DNA of 63,812 nt from Chlamydomonas sphaeroides (taxonomy: Eukaryota > Chlorophyta > Chlorophyceae > Chlamydomonadales > Chlamydomonadaceae): the NCBI GenBank assembly GCA_001662425.1, contig BDDC01000359.1, forward strand, positions 5,920 through 69,731, read 5' to 3'. Positions 37,351 to 47,600 of this stretch are shown here, piece after piece. The translations under genes and the position numbers were made by a program. The notes beneath the pieces are model-generated. The model made no database searches. It was not told the origin of the DNA and worked only from the letters and a program-made list of their open reading frames with translations. Each line of letters opens with the position of its first letter. Position 1 is the first letter of the stretch.

Positions 37351-38391
37351 TCAGTACACGATGAGCAGCGCGAACGTGGCGTAGGCCAGTACGCACGGAA
37401 ACATGATGACGGCCTGCGAGCGCAAGTCCGAGGTCGGAGGGCAGCGGTGGGCAGCGTAGGCGGCGGCCTAGTCAGCAGGCGGGTCCAGTATGGTGTGATA
37501 CCCCAGCACGGCGCGTAGCCGCCGGTCAGGCACCCCTCGCTGCGCACCTTGAGCTCCTCCAGGGCCGCGCAGCGACGCGCGAAGATGCGCGATGCTGTGA
37601 GCGCCGCCCAAGCGACGCAGCAGCCAGCGAGCACGACGGACACTGGGCCCCTGCGTACGGCGCTCCAGCGCGTTAGCACACGCCACTGCGAGACACTTGG
37701 CGACGCGTACGGGGGCCCCATGGGGCCTCCTTGCATGGCAATGGCGGACTTGCCTGGGTATGAGAATGGCCAGGGCGCCGTAGACGACGAGGGGCAGCAT
37801 GCTGTAGCCAACCACGCAGCACACGCCGTACAGGTCCAGGTTCTTTGTCTCGGCGCCGTCGCTACCCACCAGCTGGCGCAGCAGGAACCACAGGAGGCCG
37901 GAAAATACAACACTCCAGCCCAGCGTCACTCCAAAATGCAGCTTGCCCATCTGCAGGAGCGGACGGTCACGTCGTGAGGCCCAGGTGGCAGCGTGCGCAC
38001 GGCCGCGGCCCCGGCGCAGCAAGCCCACCAGTAGCTGGAGGCCCGCTAGGACGAAGACGAAGATCATGGCGCCACCCATATCCAGGTCGTCAAGGCAGCG
38101 CGTGCTATGGCGGAAGGTCAGCACCGCCCGTGTCTTTTGGAAGATCGCGCCAATGTCGATGCCCAACTCTGCGACACGGCATTTGCTCAGCTTGCAGCAA
38201 GGCCCCCCTCTGATCCAGGTTGTCATACCTTCAAGCAGCGGGGGCTCATCCTCAAAGTTGCCGGTGTTCTGCGCGTATCCCGAGCTGCTGTAGCCCGGCG
38301 CGCTACCGTAGGCGCCAGGAGCAGATGATGAGAACCATTCAGCCTGGGCAGAGGGCTGCGGATAGCTGGGTGCTGCCCAGGCTTGCGACAT
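37351..38391 (-). CDS. Yip1-family membrane protein (YIPF5/YIP1-like), 221 aa
   Basis: Five exons, 38391-38229, 38168-38029, 37950-37754, 37650-37548 and 37413-37351 (stop TGA), total 666 nt in phase. The N-terminus is a Gln/Ser/Tyr/Pro-rich cytosolic tail ending in F-E-D-E-P-P-L-L-E-E-L-G-I-D, the conserved entry motif of YIPF5/Yip1. Five hydrophobic segments follow, at about 84-101, 107-125, 139-166, 169-186 and 202-221, so the protein ends inside the membrane, as Yip1 proteins do. The family binds Rab/Ypt GTPases and supports vesicle budding between ER and Golgi. Intron 3 uses a GC donor (AG|GCAAGT), the only choice that keeps phase. The gene is head to head with a small gene 73 bp away. 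Confidence 0.85.
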
Positions 38392-38464
38392 CGCTTTGTT
38401 TCAGTCGCGGACTCAAGTCGCCTTGTGCTCCCTAGGCGCTAAGTGTCGGTGGCCGTGAGCAATA
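38392..38464. promoter_or_regulatory. Very short bidirectional promoter region
   Basis: Only 73 bp separate the start codon of the Yip1-family gene (minus, 38391) from the ATG of the 75-residue protein (plus, 38465). If both models are right, both transcripts must start within or overlap this interval. No TATA box is present. Confidence 0.4.
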
Positions 38465-38819
38465 ATGACGCTGCAGCAAGCTCGGCGCAGCGCAAACGCA
38501 GCTACGTCTTTCAATCGGCAAGCACGGGCGACGTTGGCGAGAGGTTTGCGCTTGTGTAGCAGTAAACAATAAGATGTATGCTAAATGCGACAACGTCTAG
38601 CTCTTGCTTCTCTCCTCCGTGTCCCCTTCGTGCCTTGCCCTCCCTTCCTCCCCTTTCCCCCTCTTTCCAGCACAAGGGGAACCGTTCGGTGGACAAATCA
38701 CCGTTATACAAGCTGATATGCAGCGCCTGGCAGAGCTTGATGCCCTTGTTGCAATGCTCGGCCCGACACTACACGGTGGGGTACGGCAGCTCCAAGCCTT
38801 GAGCCTGGCTGCTCGCTAG
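38465..38819 (+). CDS. Small helical protein, 75 aa, unknown
   Basis: Exons 38465-38543 and 38671-38819 (stop TAG) join in phase 1 across a gt-ag intron with a strong pyrimidine tract (38600-38668). The predicted protein starts M-T-L-Q-Q-A-R-R-S-A-N and is mostly helical, with heptad-like spacing in D-M-Q-R-L-A-E-L-D-A-L-V-A-M-L. There is no signal peptide or metal site. The in-frame junction and the amphipathic pattern argue that it is real, but the protein is too short to place in a family. It could be a small subunit of a coiled-coil complex. The alternative is that it is transcribed non-coding sequence upstream of the Yip1 gene. Confidence 0.45.
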
Positions 38820-39350
38820 GCCAGCTCTACTCGCTGCTCCCACATGCCTGCCCAGCACGGCAGCGTAGGCTTACTGGCAGCAAGCCTGGACCCAGCGTTG
38901 CGCCACAGCAAGATTTTTCCCACCCCCACCCCTAACTCCACCACACCATGTACAGCACGTAGCGCAGACCCCCGGAGCATGCGGCCATTTGGCTGGGGCC
39001 AGCTACACTGCTCCTGGCAGGGCGGAGCGCATGCCAGCCGGCAGGCGTATAACTAGCACCTCCTGTGTCAACAGCGCTAGCTTATGTTCGCATTCCTCTT
39101 CGAGAGCCACGCGCGCCATTCAGGCCGTGGGCCCAGCCAAAACCGCGTTCGCCGCCACGCCCGCCTATCCCCACGCCGCAACACGCACTCCTATCCACTC
39201 TGCCCTGCCCACACGCAATGCGATCCCGGTCCACCCATCCAGCGCTGAGCCGCGATCCTGCGCTGCTCGGCCCCACCCACACATTACCTCCCATGGCATT
39301 CACACTCCAGGCCTTTGCAGGGCTTTCCCAGCGTCAGCCGCTCGCTGTGG
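38820..39350. other. Intergenic, convergent 3' ends
   Basis: Between the 75-residue gene (+) and the first GT47 gene (-). Nothing recognisable is seen. Confidence 0.4.
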
Positions 39351-42300
39351 CTACATGTACACTCGCGGACAGTCGGCCTGGTTGAGCTCCGAGCAGCATA
39401 TCATGCCGCCCGCCCAGGCGAAGAAGCTGGACCCAGTGCGGCGGTGCACCACCTTGGTGTGGCACTCGCCGCAGGTGGGCGTGTCGTTGAAGGTGCGCTC
39501 GTAGCCCTGACCGCACAGCACGCCGTGCTGGGGCCCGCCTGGGGTGGGCCAGCCGAGGCGGCAGCAACGTTCGGGACAGGGGTTCGGTCCGAGGGTGCAG
39601 GCGGCGGCGCGGAGCAATGTGTCCGGCGCGTGGAGGCGCTGTGCTTACAGGCACGTGGCTCTGTGCAGTGTACGGGACGCGGCGCGCCCCCGCTAGCTCA
39701 CCCAGGTCGCAATTTGCAAAGCGCCGGAAGCGCTCGTCCACCTGCCGGTACTTTTCCGGCGGCACGCCCGGATGCTTAAGTCGCATGCGCAGGATCTCGA
39801 CAATCGTCTCAAAGGCGTCTGGGGGCGGCAGCGGAAAGGGCCGAGGGCGGCGGGGCAGCGCTCGCTTCTTGGTTGGCTGCGGGGCGGAGGTGCCGGCCCT
39901 GCGCGCAGCTGCCCTGTGTGGTGCTGCAAGCATGGGCGACGCCGCGTACCGTATCTCCCGTCCTCGCCGTAGATGGCCCCCAGGCTGGAGCTGTAGAACA
40001 TGTGCTGGGCTGCGCAGCGCAGTTTCTCCTGCGGACCAGCATGCCGCACGGTGGACACGGGCACGCGCGCGTGTAAGTCTCGCTGCTGCTGTCTGGCGCT
40101 CTGGCTTTCCGCGCAGAGCAAGCCCGTTCACCCTGAACCTCGCCTAGACCTCGGAACCTCGTCGTTTTCTTTCAGGCCAACGAGCCTCGAAGAGGACATC
40201 CCCAAGCGCGCACGCACCTGCATAGCTGCCATCTGCGACGGCGAGATGGCGGCCAGGATGGTGTGCAGCTTGGGGATGTCGTCCTCGAGCACGGGCACGC
40301 TGAACTCGCCCCAGTCCAGCTCGGGCTCAAAGGGCTGGTGCACGCCGTCCGTGATGGTGACTGGGATGCAACCCATGAGCGACACCAGCACGTTGCGCTT
40401 GCCGTGGCCGCCGCCCGTGGGCGCCAGGCAGAATTTGTGCGACACAATGTCCTGCGGTGGTCCGTTGCGGGGGCATGAGGGCACGGAAGAGACAGGGGGG
40501 CGGGCCGGAGCTCGGGGCACTCCGCGCCGCACGGCGCAGCGCTACATGCCGGAGCGGACGGACGGGGCAAGGGGCTCGAGCTGCCGTCACCAGGAGAGAC
40601 AAGAGGCGGTCCGTTGGGTGTGTCGACTGAGGGGAGAACGCACGGTGAGAAGCCTCGTGGGCCCGCGCACCTTCATGTAGCGCTTGGTGGAGGGCACCAC
40701 CTTGAACCCGGTGCGGTTGCGGTGTTGAAAGTACACCTGTGCGGCGAGCAGGCCGGAACGCAGCAGCGGCAGCACGCCCACGATAAGCGCTAGGTGAATG
40801 CGTGCGATGATGAGGTGATTCAGCTGGCATAGTGGACCACAGGGCCAACACCGCGATGTGCCTCCTGTGCAAGGTCTGCCAAGGCGGCATAGCCCAGGGC
40901 CGGCGGCTGGCTGGTGCCTGGCGTGGTTGCGCCGTGGCCAGCGATGCGCCCCGTCGCACCGCACGGGCCGCAATGTGGCCACATTCAGCACCCACCCAGC
41001 GGGTCCTTGCTCGACAGCAGCCTCACCCGCTGCCGCACGGCCGCGCTGTAGTCGAGGCGCGTCTTGGTCAGGCACTCGCCGGTGAGCGGGTCGGGGGGCT
41101 TCCGGTCGCCACAGATGCGGCCCTGCCGGCGACACACGAGGCGCCAAGACACGTCAGCTTCGGGTACTTACGAACCCTGCCGTCAGAACAGCCTCCCCTT
41201 GCTAGCTGGCTGGCTTGGCGTCGCGGCTGCTGATCGGGCTAGGAGCTGTGGCCCATGGGTCGGCGGCTCATACCGCGAAGAAGAAGGTGCCGTCGCGCTT
41301 ATTTGTCTTGTTGGCCTTTGCAGCCTTTGCCTCCATGAGGGGATTCATGGGCGAGTACTGGAAGCCCTGCGTCCCGATCATGACTGGGATGACAATGTCC
41401 TGCGGGAAGACGTGAAGCAGGCGTTGACTCCGTTGATGTGAGACCCGAGGCGACGCCAGCGAACAAACGCCGGGCAGCACGCCGCTGCAAGCCATCGTGC
41501 GCGTTCCTCTGACGGCCTGGGGACCGACGCTAGGCGACATGGCGCATGCGGCAGGCGCGCATGGACAGAGCTCGTCAAGGCCGCGGCTTCGCGCCGCACT
41601 CACCCGGCCGGGCCGCGTAGACTGCTTCCAAGTGGTGTACTTGTGGTAGCGGGTCATGCCCCAGTGCGTGAGCCAGGTGATGTTGTCCAGCGACGGCCCC
41701 AGGTTGTGCTGCACCGCATCGTGCAGCTCCATCTTGCTGCGTGTGGGTCAGGCGCGGGTGCGGGGTCGGGTCGGCAGCGCGACGGGGTGGTACTGGGCGA
41801 TGGGGTATGCACTGAGGCGACGCCAGTCGATTGTAACCGCGAAAAGTGGCATGCGCTGGGGCTGTGGCCGCAGAGTCAGGACCGGGGCCTTGAGGCGCTC
41901 GGGCATAGCCGAGCCGGGAGTGATGGAGCAACTAGCGGCGGCTACTGGGCTATACCGAAGGAAAAACTAGCCAGCAAGCACTTCGGCTGGCATGGACCAA
42001 GGTGTGGCCAAGACATGGGGCTGTCGCGCGCGCGGGCCTGGCCAGCTGCGGCGGCTGCACGCACCCCATGTCGCCGGTGTGGATGACGAGGTGCCGGTGG
42101 CCGTTGTCCTTCTTCCAAAACGGCCACGTGCGCTGGATGTAAGGGATGGCCCAGGAGGCGTGCTCGTTGCTCTTGAGGTGGCGCGTGTTAATGGGGATCA
42201 GAAAGTAGTCCTGCGGTGGGCCGACGCACGGGCGAGCGGTGGGGGTGGGCGGCCCCGAGCACCCGGCCTAGCCTGCACCAAGAGCCTCGCCACCCAGGCG

Positions 42301-43867
42301 CTGCACTGCATTAACGCAAGTCCACACGGCCGTCCTACACAGCTGGCTAACACACGGCATTTGCCGTCGAGCCTTGCCGGGTTTAAAATTGACGTCATCG
42401 AGGGGCGTGCTCGGCCGAGCCCGCCCCCTGGCATGCCAGGCTTCCAGCCGCGCTGTGGCACGCACCGCCTCGTTCCCGTTGGTGACCCTCAGCCCGGCCG
42501 ACATGAGCCGCTGCCAGAACAGCAGGTGCAGGGGGCGGTCCACTCGCCGGATGTTGAACCTGCAGTCGTGGGGGCCAATTTAATCCTGCGCTCCCTGGTC
42601 CACGGCCGCAGAACTCTCTCTCGCCGCCAACCGTGGCATGCTAAGTGGGCGCAGAGGATCGCAAATTGCGTGACCCTGGGTATGCGGCACCCGGCCGCAC
42701 CAGGAGGTCATGTTGGGCGGCAGCTCATAGACGTAGAACTTGGGCGCGTCCTTGCGCAGCGTGTAGTTCTGCCCCTCCAGCAGCACTACCTTCTTGCCGT
42801 CGGGCCCATAGCTGAGCGCGCAGTCCATACCCCAGAAGCCTGGTAGGGCCGGCGGGTTCGGGCGCGGCATCGTGGGCCATGACGGAGGTATGTGATGCGG
42901 AGCTGCCGGGCAGGCCGGGCGGCGGCGTTGCGGCCGCACGGAGGCGCGCTCACGTGCAACTGGCCAGCACCCCCGTTGTCAAGGCAGGTGCTTATCGGCA
43001 ACGCAAGCCGCGTCTCCGGCTATGTCAGGCGCCTGCCGGGTTGAAGCCCCGAAGCCGCTGCCATGGTTCAGGACAACCGGGTCGCCGGGAGCCAAAGCCA
43101 GCCATACGCCATGCTCAGAGCGTGCCGCACATACTGCATACGACTCGCCCTGTGCCGTCCACCAGAGCGCACGCACCTGGCTCGCAGTGGCAGATTCCCG
43201 CCACACATCTCCCGCGGTTGTTGCAGGAGTTGAAGCAGGGCGACGACTTGCGGCACTGGCTCAGCGTGAAGCCATAGGTGGCGCATATCTGGCGGATGTT
43301 GGGTGCCACAGTCTGACAGTCCGGGCCCGTGAAGTGGCGAGGGCAGTCACACCTGGAAGCGGCCAAGCAAGGGCGCTGAGCGCGCGTTGCAACCTGCCGA
43401 CCGCGCCGCGGAACCGTACTGCCCCCAACTCCCTGGCAGCGGCTGCTAACCCAGGCTGAATGCACCAAGAGCGCGTGGCGCTGGCTCAACGTCCTCCCGG
43501 GCGTTCGTGCAGCTGGTTCCCGTGCGGCTGGCGGGTGGGCGCTGCCGTGGCTTGGGTGGCACCTGTGCGCGCTCCCCCGGGCTGTTGCACGGTGACGCCT
43601 GCTTGCGTGCCTGGGTACCCCGCACCTGCCGAGCTCTTCATTGCACACGCCGTTCACGTGGCATCCTTTCGCGCAGCGACTCTTGGCGAGTCGCTCGAGA
43701 GTGCGATTGACGACGGTCGCCTCCTCGGTCAGCCTTCGCCGAGGTGCTAGAGCGGGCCCATGTAGGCCAAACGTCTTGAGCCAGCCATGTTCTAGTTGTT
43801 GCGTCGGCAGCGGCGCCAGCAGCGCAACGAGCAGCAGCGGCAGCAGCGGGCGACCGCGCAGTTTCAT
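39351..43867 (-). CDS. EGF-containing exostosin-like glycosyltransferase (GT47), 611 aa
   Basis: Thirteen exons: 43867-43626, 43352-43177, 42839-42701, 42559-42466, 42210-42065, 41736-41604, 41399-41274, 41122-41027, 40736-40671, 40451-40218, 40028-39950, 39818-39702, 39538-39351 (stop). They total 1,836 nt in phase. The N-terminus is a signal sequence or anchor (P-L-L-P-L-L-L-V-A-L-L-A). Two Cys-rich EGF-like modules follow (C-D-C-P-R-H-F-T-G-P-D-C; C-N-N-R-G-R-C-V-A-G-I-C-H-C). The exostosin domain opens at F-Y-V-Y-E-L-P-P and includes W-L-T-H-W-G, then F-C-L-A-P-T-G-G-G-H-G-K-R, G-C-I-P-V-T-I-T-D and Q-P-F-E-P-E-L-D-W, the nucleotide-sugar-binding C-terminal half of GT47. It would act in the Golgi on wall or extracellular glycans; donor and acceptor are unknown. 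The gene is paralogous to 57865-63221, with mostly shared intron positions, and is divergent from the sulfatase. Confidence 0.88.
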
Positions 43868-44680
43868 GACGCTTGCATATCATCCAAGCATTGCTAGCAT
43901 ATCGGGGATGACACGACGAGCCGTTGGGTGCGTCGCGGGGAAACGCCGCAGACGAAGCAAATGGAATTGGAGGCTTGGTCAACGCTGGCATAAGTCAAGT
44001 CCTACTGTATCGTGAACGACGACATTGCTAATGCGGCGCTGCGCTCTAGCGCCTCTGCGCCTGCGGAACTACATGGGCCCACGTACCCAAGGCGGCAACA
44101 TCAGCCCCCGACGGCCCCCGCCTTACCCACCCGGCGCACACGAGCCTCCGGCCGTCGTGCACTGGTTGGGCCAACACCTGCGAGCCGGAGCTCATGCCAT
44201 GTGCGATGGGCACGTAGTTCCTCATCTATCGGCACTTGGTACCAGGCACTCGACCACCTCGCTGGCAGCCGCTCGAGGCCTCATGAGGCCGCAGTCGCTG
44301 ACACTCGCCTTTCCCCCCCCCCGCCCGCAGTGTAAAGTTGGCGTCGCTGGCTACAGCTGTGGATTTACAGCGCAGCGCTGCCCGGTCCCGGTACCGTATT
44401 GGTGCTGGAGCTAGCTCCACGGCGTCGGACTCCAAGCGCCGCAGCGTCGCACATGGTGGGCGCTCAGGTTTCCTGGCGCCATATGATATCGCACTGCCAT
44501 TATAACACATACATATATACATGGTATGCTGTGATTGATACGCAAACACACTCCTTTGACGAACGAGCTACAGAAAGTTTGTCAGTTTACCTTTTCTGCA
44601 ACAGTAGTGATACCAAGTGACACAAAAGGATGCCGTAGAAGATACCTCAATCGGAAGCGGCCACGAGCTGGCTGGCGAGC
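43868..44680. promoter_or_regulatory. Divergent promoter region, GT47 / arylsulfatase
   Basis: This 813-bp gap separates the starts of the first GT47 gene (-) and the sulfatase (+). It is GC-rich except for an AT-rich block at 44485-44620, which includes tataac (44501) and atatatac (44513-44520), 160-180 bp before the sulfatase ATG. That block is a candidate core promoter for the sulfatase. The open frame at 44025-44414 does not look coding. Confidence 0.35.
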
Positions 44681-47600
44681 ATGTCCGGGGCTGGCGAGCG
44701 GCCGTGCAGCGCGAGGACTGCGTGCGCGCTGCTACTCGCACTTGCGTGGCTGTGCTATGCACAAGCGCAGATGGCTCGCGTGCCCCCGCCGAAGTCTGCA
44801 GGTGGGCACCGGTCGGTTATCATCAGGCGCAGCTTCCTCGTGCCGCTCGGCTGCGGGCGCAACATCCAGCCGTTATTTGCATCTTTGGGTCCTCGATACT
44901 TCGCATCGTTGCGCCCCCGCAGCCACTGGACGCCAGGGCGGGACGCCAACGCGTGCCAAGAACCCCCCACCCCGCCCCAACCCTCGCGGAGTCGCGGGCC
45001 GGAGTGTGAAGCGCACAACCCATGGGCGGCCCAACTTCCTCGTCATCCTGACAGATGATCAGGTACGCTAAGGCGATCGGTTCCATCATTTCAACCAAGG
45101 ATGCTAGTCTACGAGGATGGCGGTGTTTCATGGGGCGCCGCTGGCGGGTGCGGCTCAGGAGGCTGGCAGCGGCGCCGCCGCATGCAGACGGCGGTGGCTG
45201 CAGGGGCGGCGTGCGGTCGGTGGGACAGGGAGGGGGCAGGTGCTGCCGGGCTGCCCCGCAGAGCGGAAGGACCCTGCAGCCAGGTGCCATTGAGTTTTAG
45301 GTGTGGAGTCGCGCCCAACCCGAACCCGCGCCAAAACCCACCGCCAAATCCCAGACACAGCGCCAACATGGGGGCGCATGCGGGTCACGCCGGGCTGAGG
45401 CACCTCCCGCCGCCTGGCGCCGACCCGCAGGACCAGCTCCTCAACTCGACGCACCGGGCGTTCATGCCCTTCCTCAACTCGCTGATTGCGGAGCAGGGCC
45501 TGCAGCTCAGGAACTTCGCCATCAGCTCGTCGACGTGCTGTCCATCGCGCACGAGGTGAGAGCCAACCGAGCTCCCAAGCCGCTGACCGCCACCAGCGCC
45601 ACGCCCATCACGTTGTTGCAGATGCAGCAGCCCATGTAGGCGCCCGCCGCAAGCCGCTATGCCGCTTCGCTTGCCTAGCGCGCCTTCGGTCGGGGCGCCG
45701 CACCGCACCGTCAGCCGGGCGCCGCCCTGCCCTATGTTGCCCTATGTTGCTGTGCCGCTGTGTCCGCCTCATGGCCACAGCCTCATGACTGGGCTCTTCG
45801 TCCACAACCACAACATCACCGCCAACGTGGCGCCGCACGGTGGGGCCGCGAGCTGGCATGGGCATGGGCTTGGGTTAGCGCACGCAGCCGCCCTCCTCCC
45901 CCAACCCCATCCTCGGGCTCCACGCTGGCGTCAGGCATTTCCCGTCGTGTCCAGTGGCGGCTGCACGGGCCGAGCGAAAGTTGCGACGGCATGCTGGCTG
46001 CGCCAGCGTGGCGACTGGCGAGCGCGACCCGCTTTCCCTGTTCCCTGCCCGCTGCTTCAGGCGGGTTCGACAAGCTGATGAGCCTGGGGCTGGACACGGA
46101 GGCGCCCTGGCTACCGGCGCGGCTGCAAGACGACGGCTATGCTGTGTTCATGGTGAGGGTCGGGGGCATGTTGATGGTGAGGGTCCGGGGCAGGCGCGGA
46201 GCTGGGCTGCGGCTAGGGCTGCGGCTGGGCTGCGGCTGGGCTGCGGCTAGGGCTGCGGCTGGGCCCTGGGTTGGGCTGGCGAGCATGACCCCTGGCAGGC
46301 AGCTGCGACGCCGCGGGGCCAAAGTGCCACGAGCCGGCGCCGCGCTGTTTTCGTTTGGGGCTGGGCGAACAACCTGGGCCTCGTCCTGGGTACTCGCATA
46401 GCTGTCAGGGCCGCGCAGTCCCTGCCAGCCCTGCATTGGGTCGCATTGGAGGCAGCCGGCACGCGCTGGCGCCAGGCCCGCTCACGCGGGGCCCGCCGGG
46501 CTGTCTGATTGCTGCACGCTGCAGGTGGGCAAGTTCCTCAACGGCTTTGCGGCTACGCCCGGCGCCCAGTGCCCCTACGGCTTCGACGTACTTGGTGAGC
46601 CAGGCAGCCAGCCTCAGCCTCAGCCTGGGCGCAGCTGCGCGCCGCCTCGCAGAGCAGCAGCAGCGCCGCGTGCTGCGGCTGCCGCCACCCGGGACGGCTA
46701 GCGCGGGGAACCTGCGGGGGCATGGGCTGCACCGCCAGCCGCCGTGCTCAACGCCCATGACCGCAGCTAGCACTACATACCAGTGCGTTACGTGCCTCGT
46801 CGTTGCTCCCGTGCTGCCGCTCCCCGCCGCCGCAGACGCGCTTGTGGAGCCCAACGTGTACACGTACTTTGGGCCAGGTGAGGACCGGCACTCTGCGCGC
46901 CCAGCGCACCTCGGCGGGTGGAGGCGTAGGTGACGTGGCAGCGAGGCTGAGGCTGCTCGCTCTGCCTCCATGCCCGCTCCTGCGCGCCGTGCCTGACACG
47001 TGGGTGGCACCTGGCGTGCGCCGCTGCTCCGCCGCTGCTGCGCAGCCTTCAGCACCAACTGCGGCCCCATCCAGCGCTACAACAGCACAACGTACAGCAC
47101 CGACGTCATCCGGGACAAGGGCATCAAGTACATGCGGTGAGGCCTTTTAGGGAAGGCAGGACAAGCGCTTTGGCAGCGTGAGGGACGTCCACGGATCTCT
47201 ACTCCATCCGACCATCGTTGGGCTGTGCGCCTTTTTGCCGAGCAATGTACCTGTAAGGCGCGAAGGTTTGACGATTTGTGCACCAGCCCGGATCCCCGAC
47301 CCGCACCCCTCCCCGGACCCGCACCCCATTCACTTGGCACGGCCCCCACTCTCACACTCCACCCCGCATTCACCCCTTTCCCCACACAGGGCCGCCGCCG
47401 ACGCCGACCGGCCCTTCTACCTGCAGCTCAACCCCGTGGCCCCACACGGCGCCTGCGTCACGGAGGACGGCGACGACCGGCAGTGCGGCGACCCGCTGCC
47501 GGCGCCACGGCACGCGTCACGCTTCTCGGACGCTACCATCCCGCAGTCGGCCAACTGGCTGCGTCCCTTTGAGCCGGCCCTGCGCACGCGCCTGACGGGC

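Noticed and set aside
44025..44414. A 129-codon open frame between GT47 and the sulfatase
   Set aside because: No splice partners, no motif and biased composition; it lies where the two divergent promoters must be.
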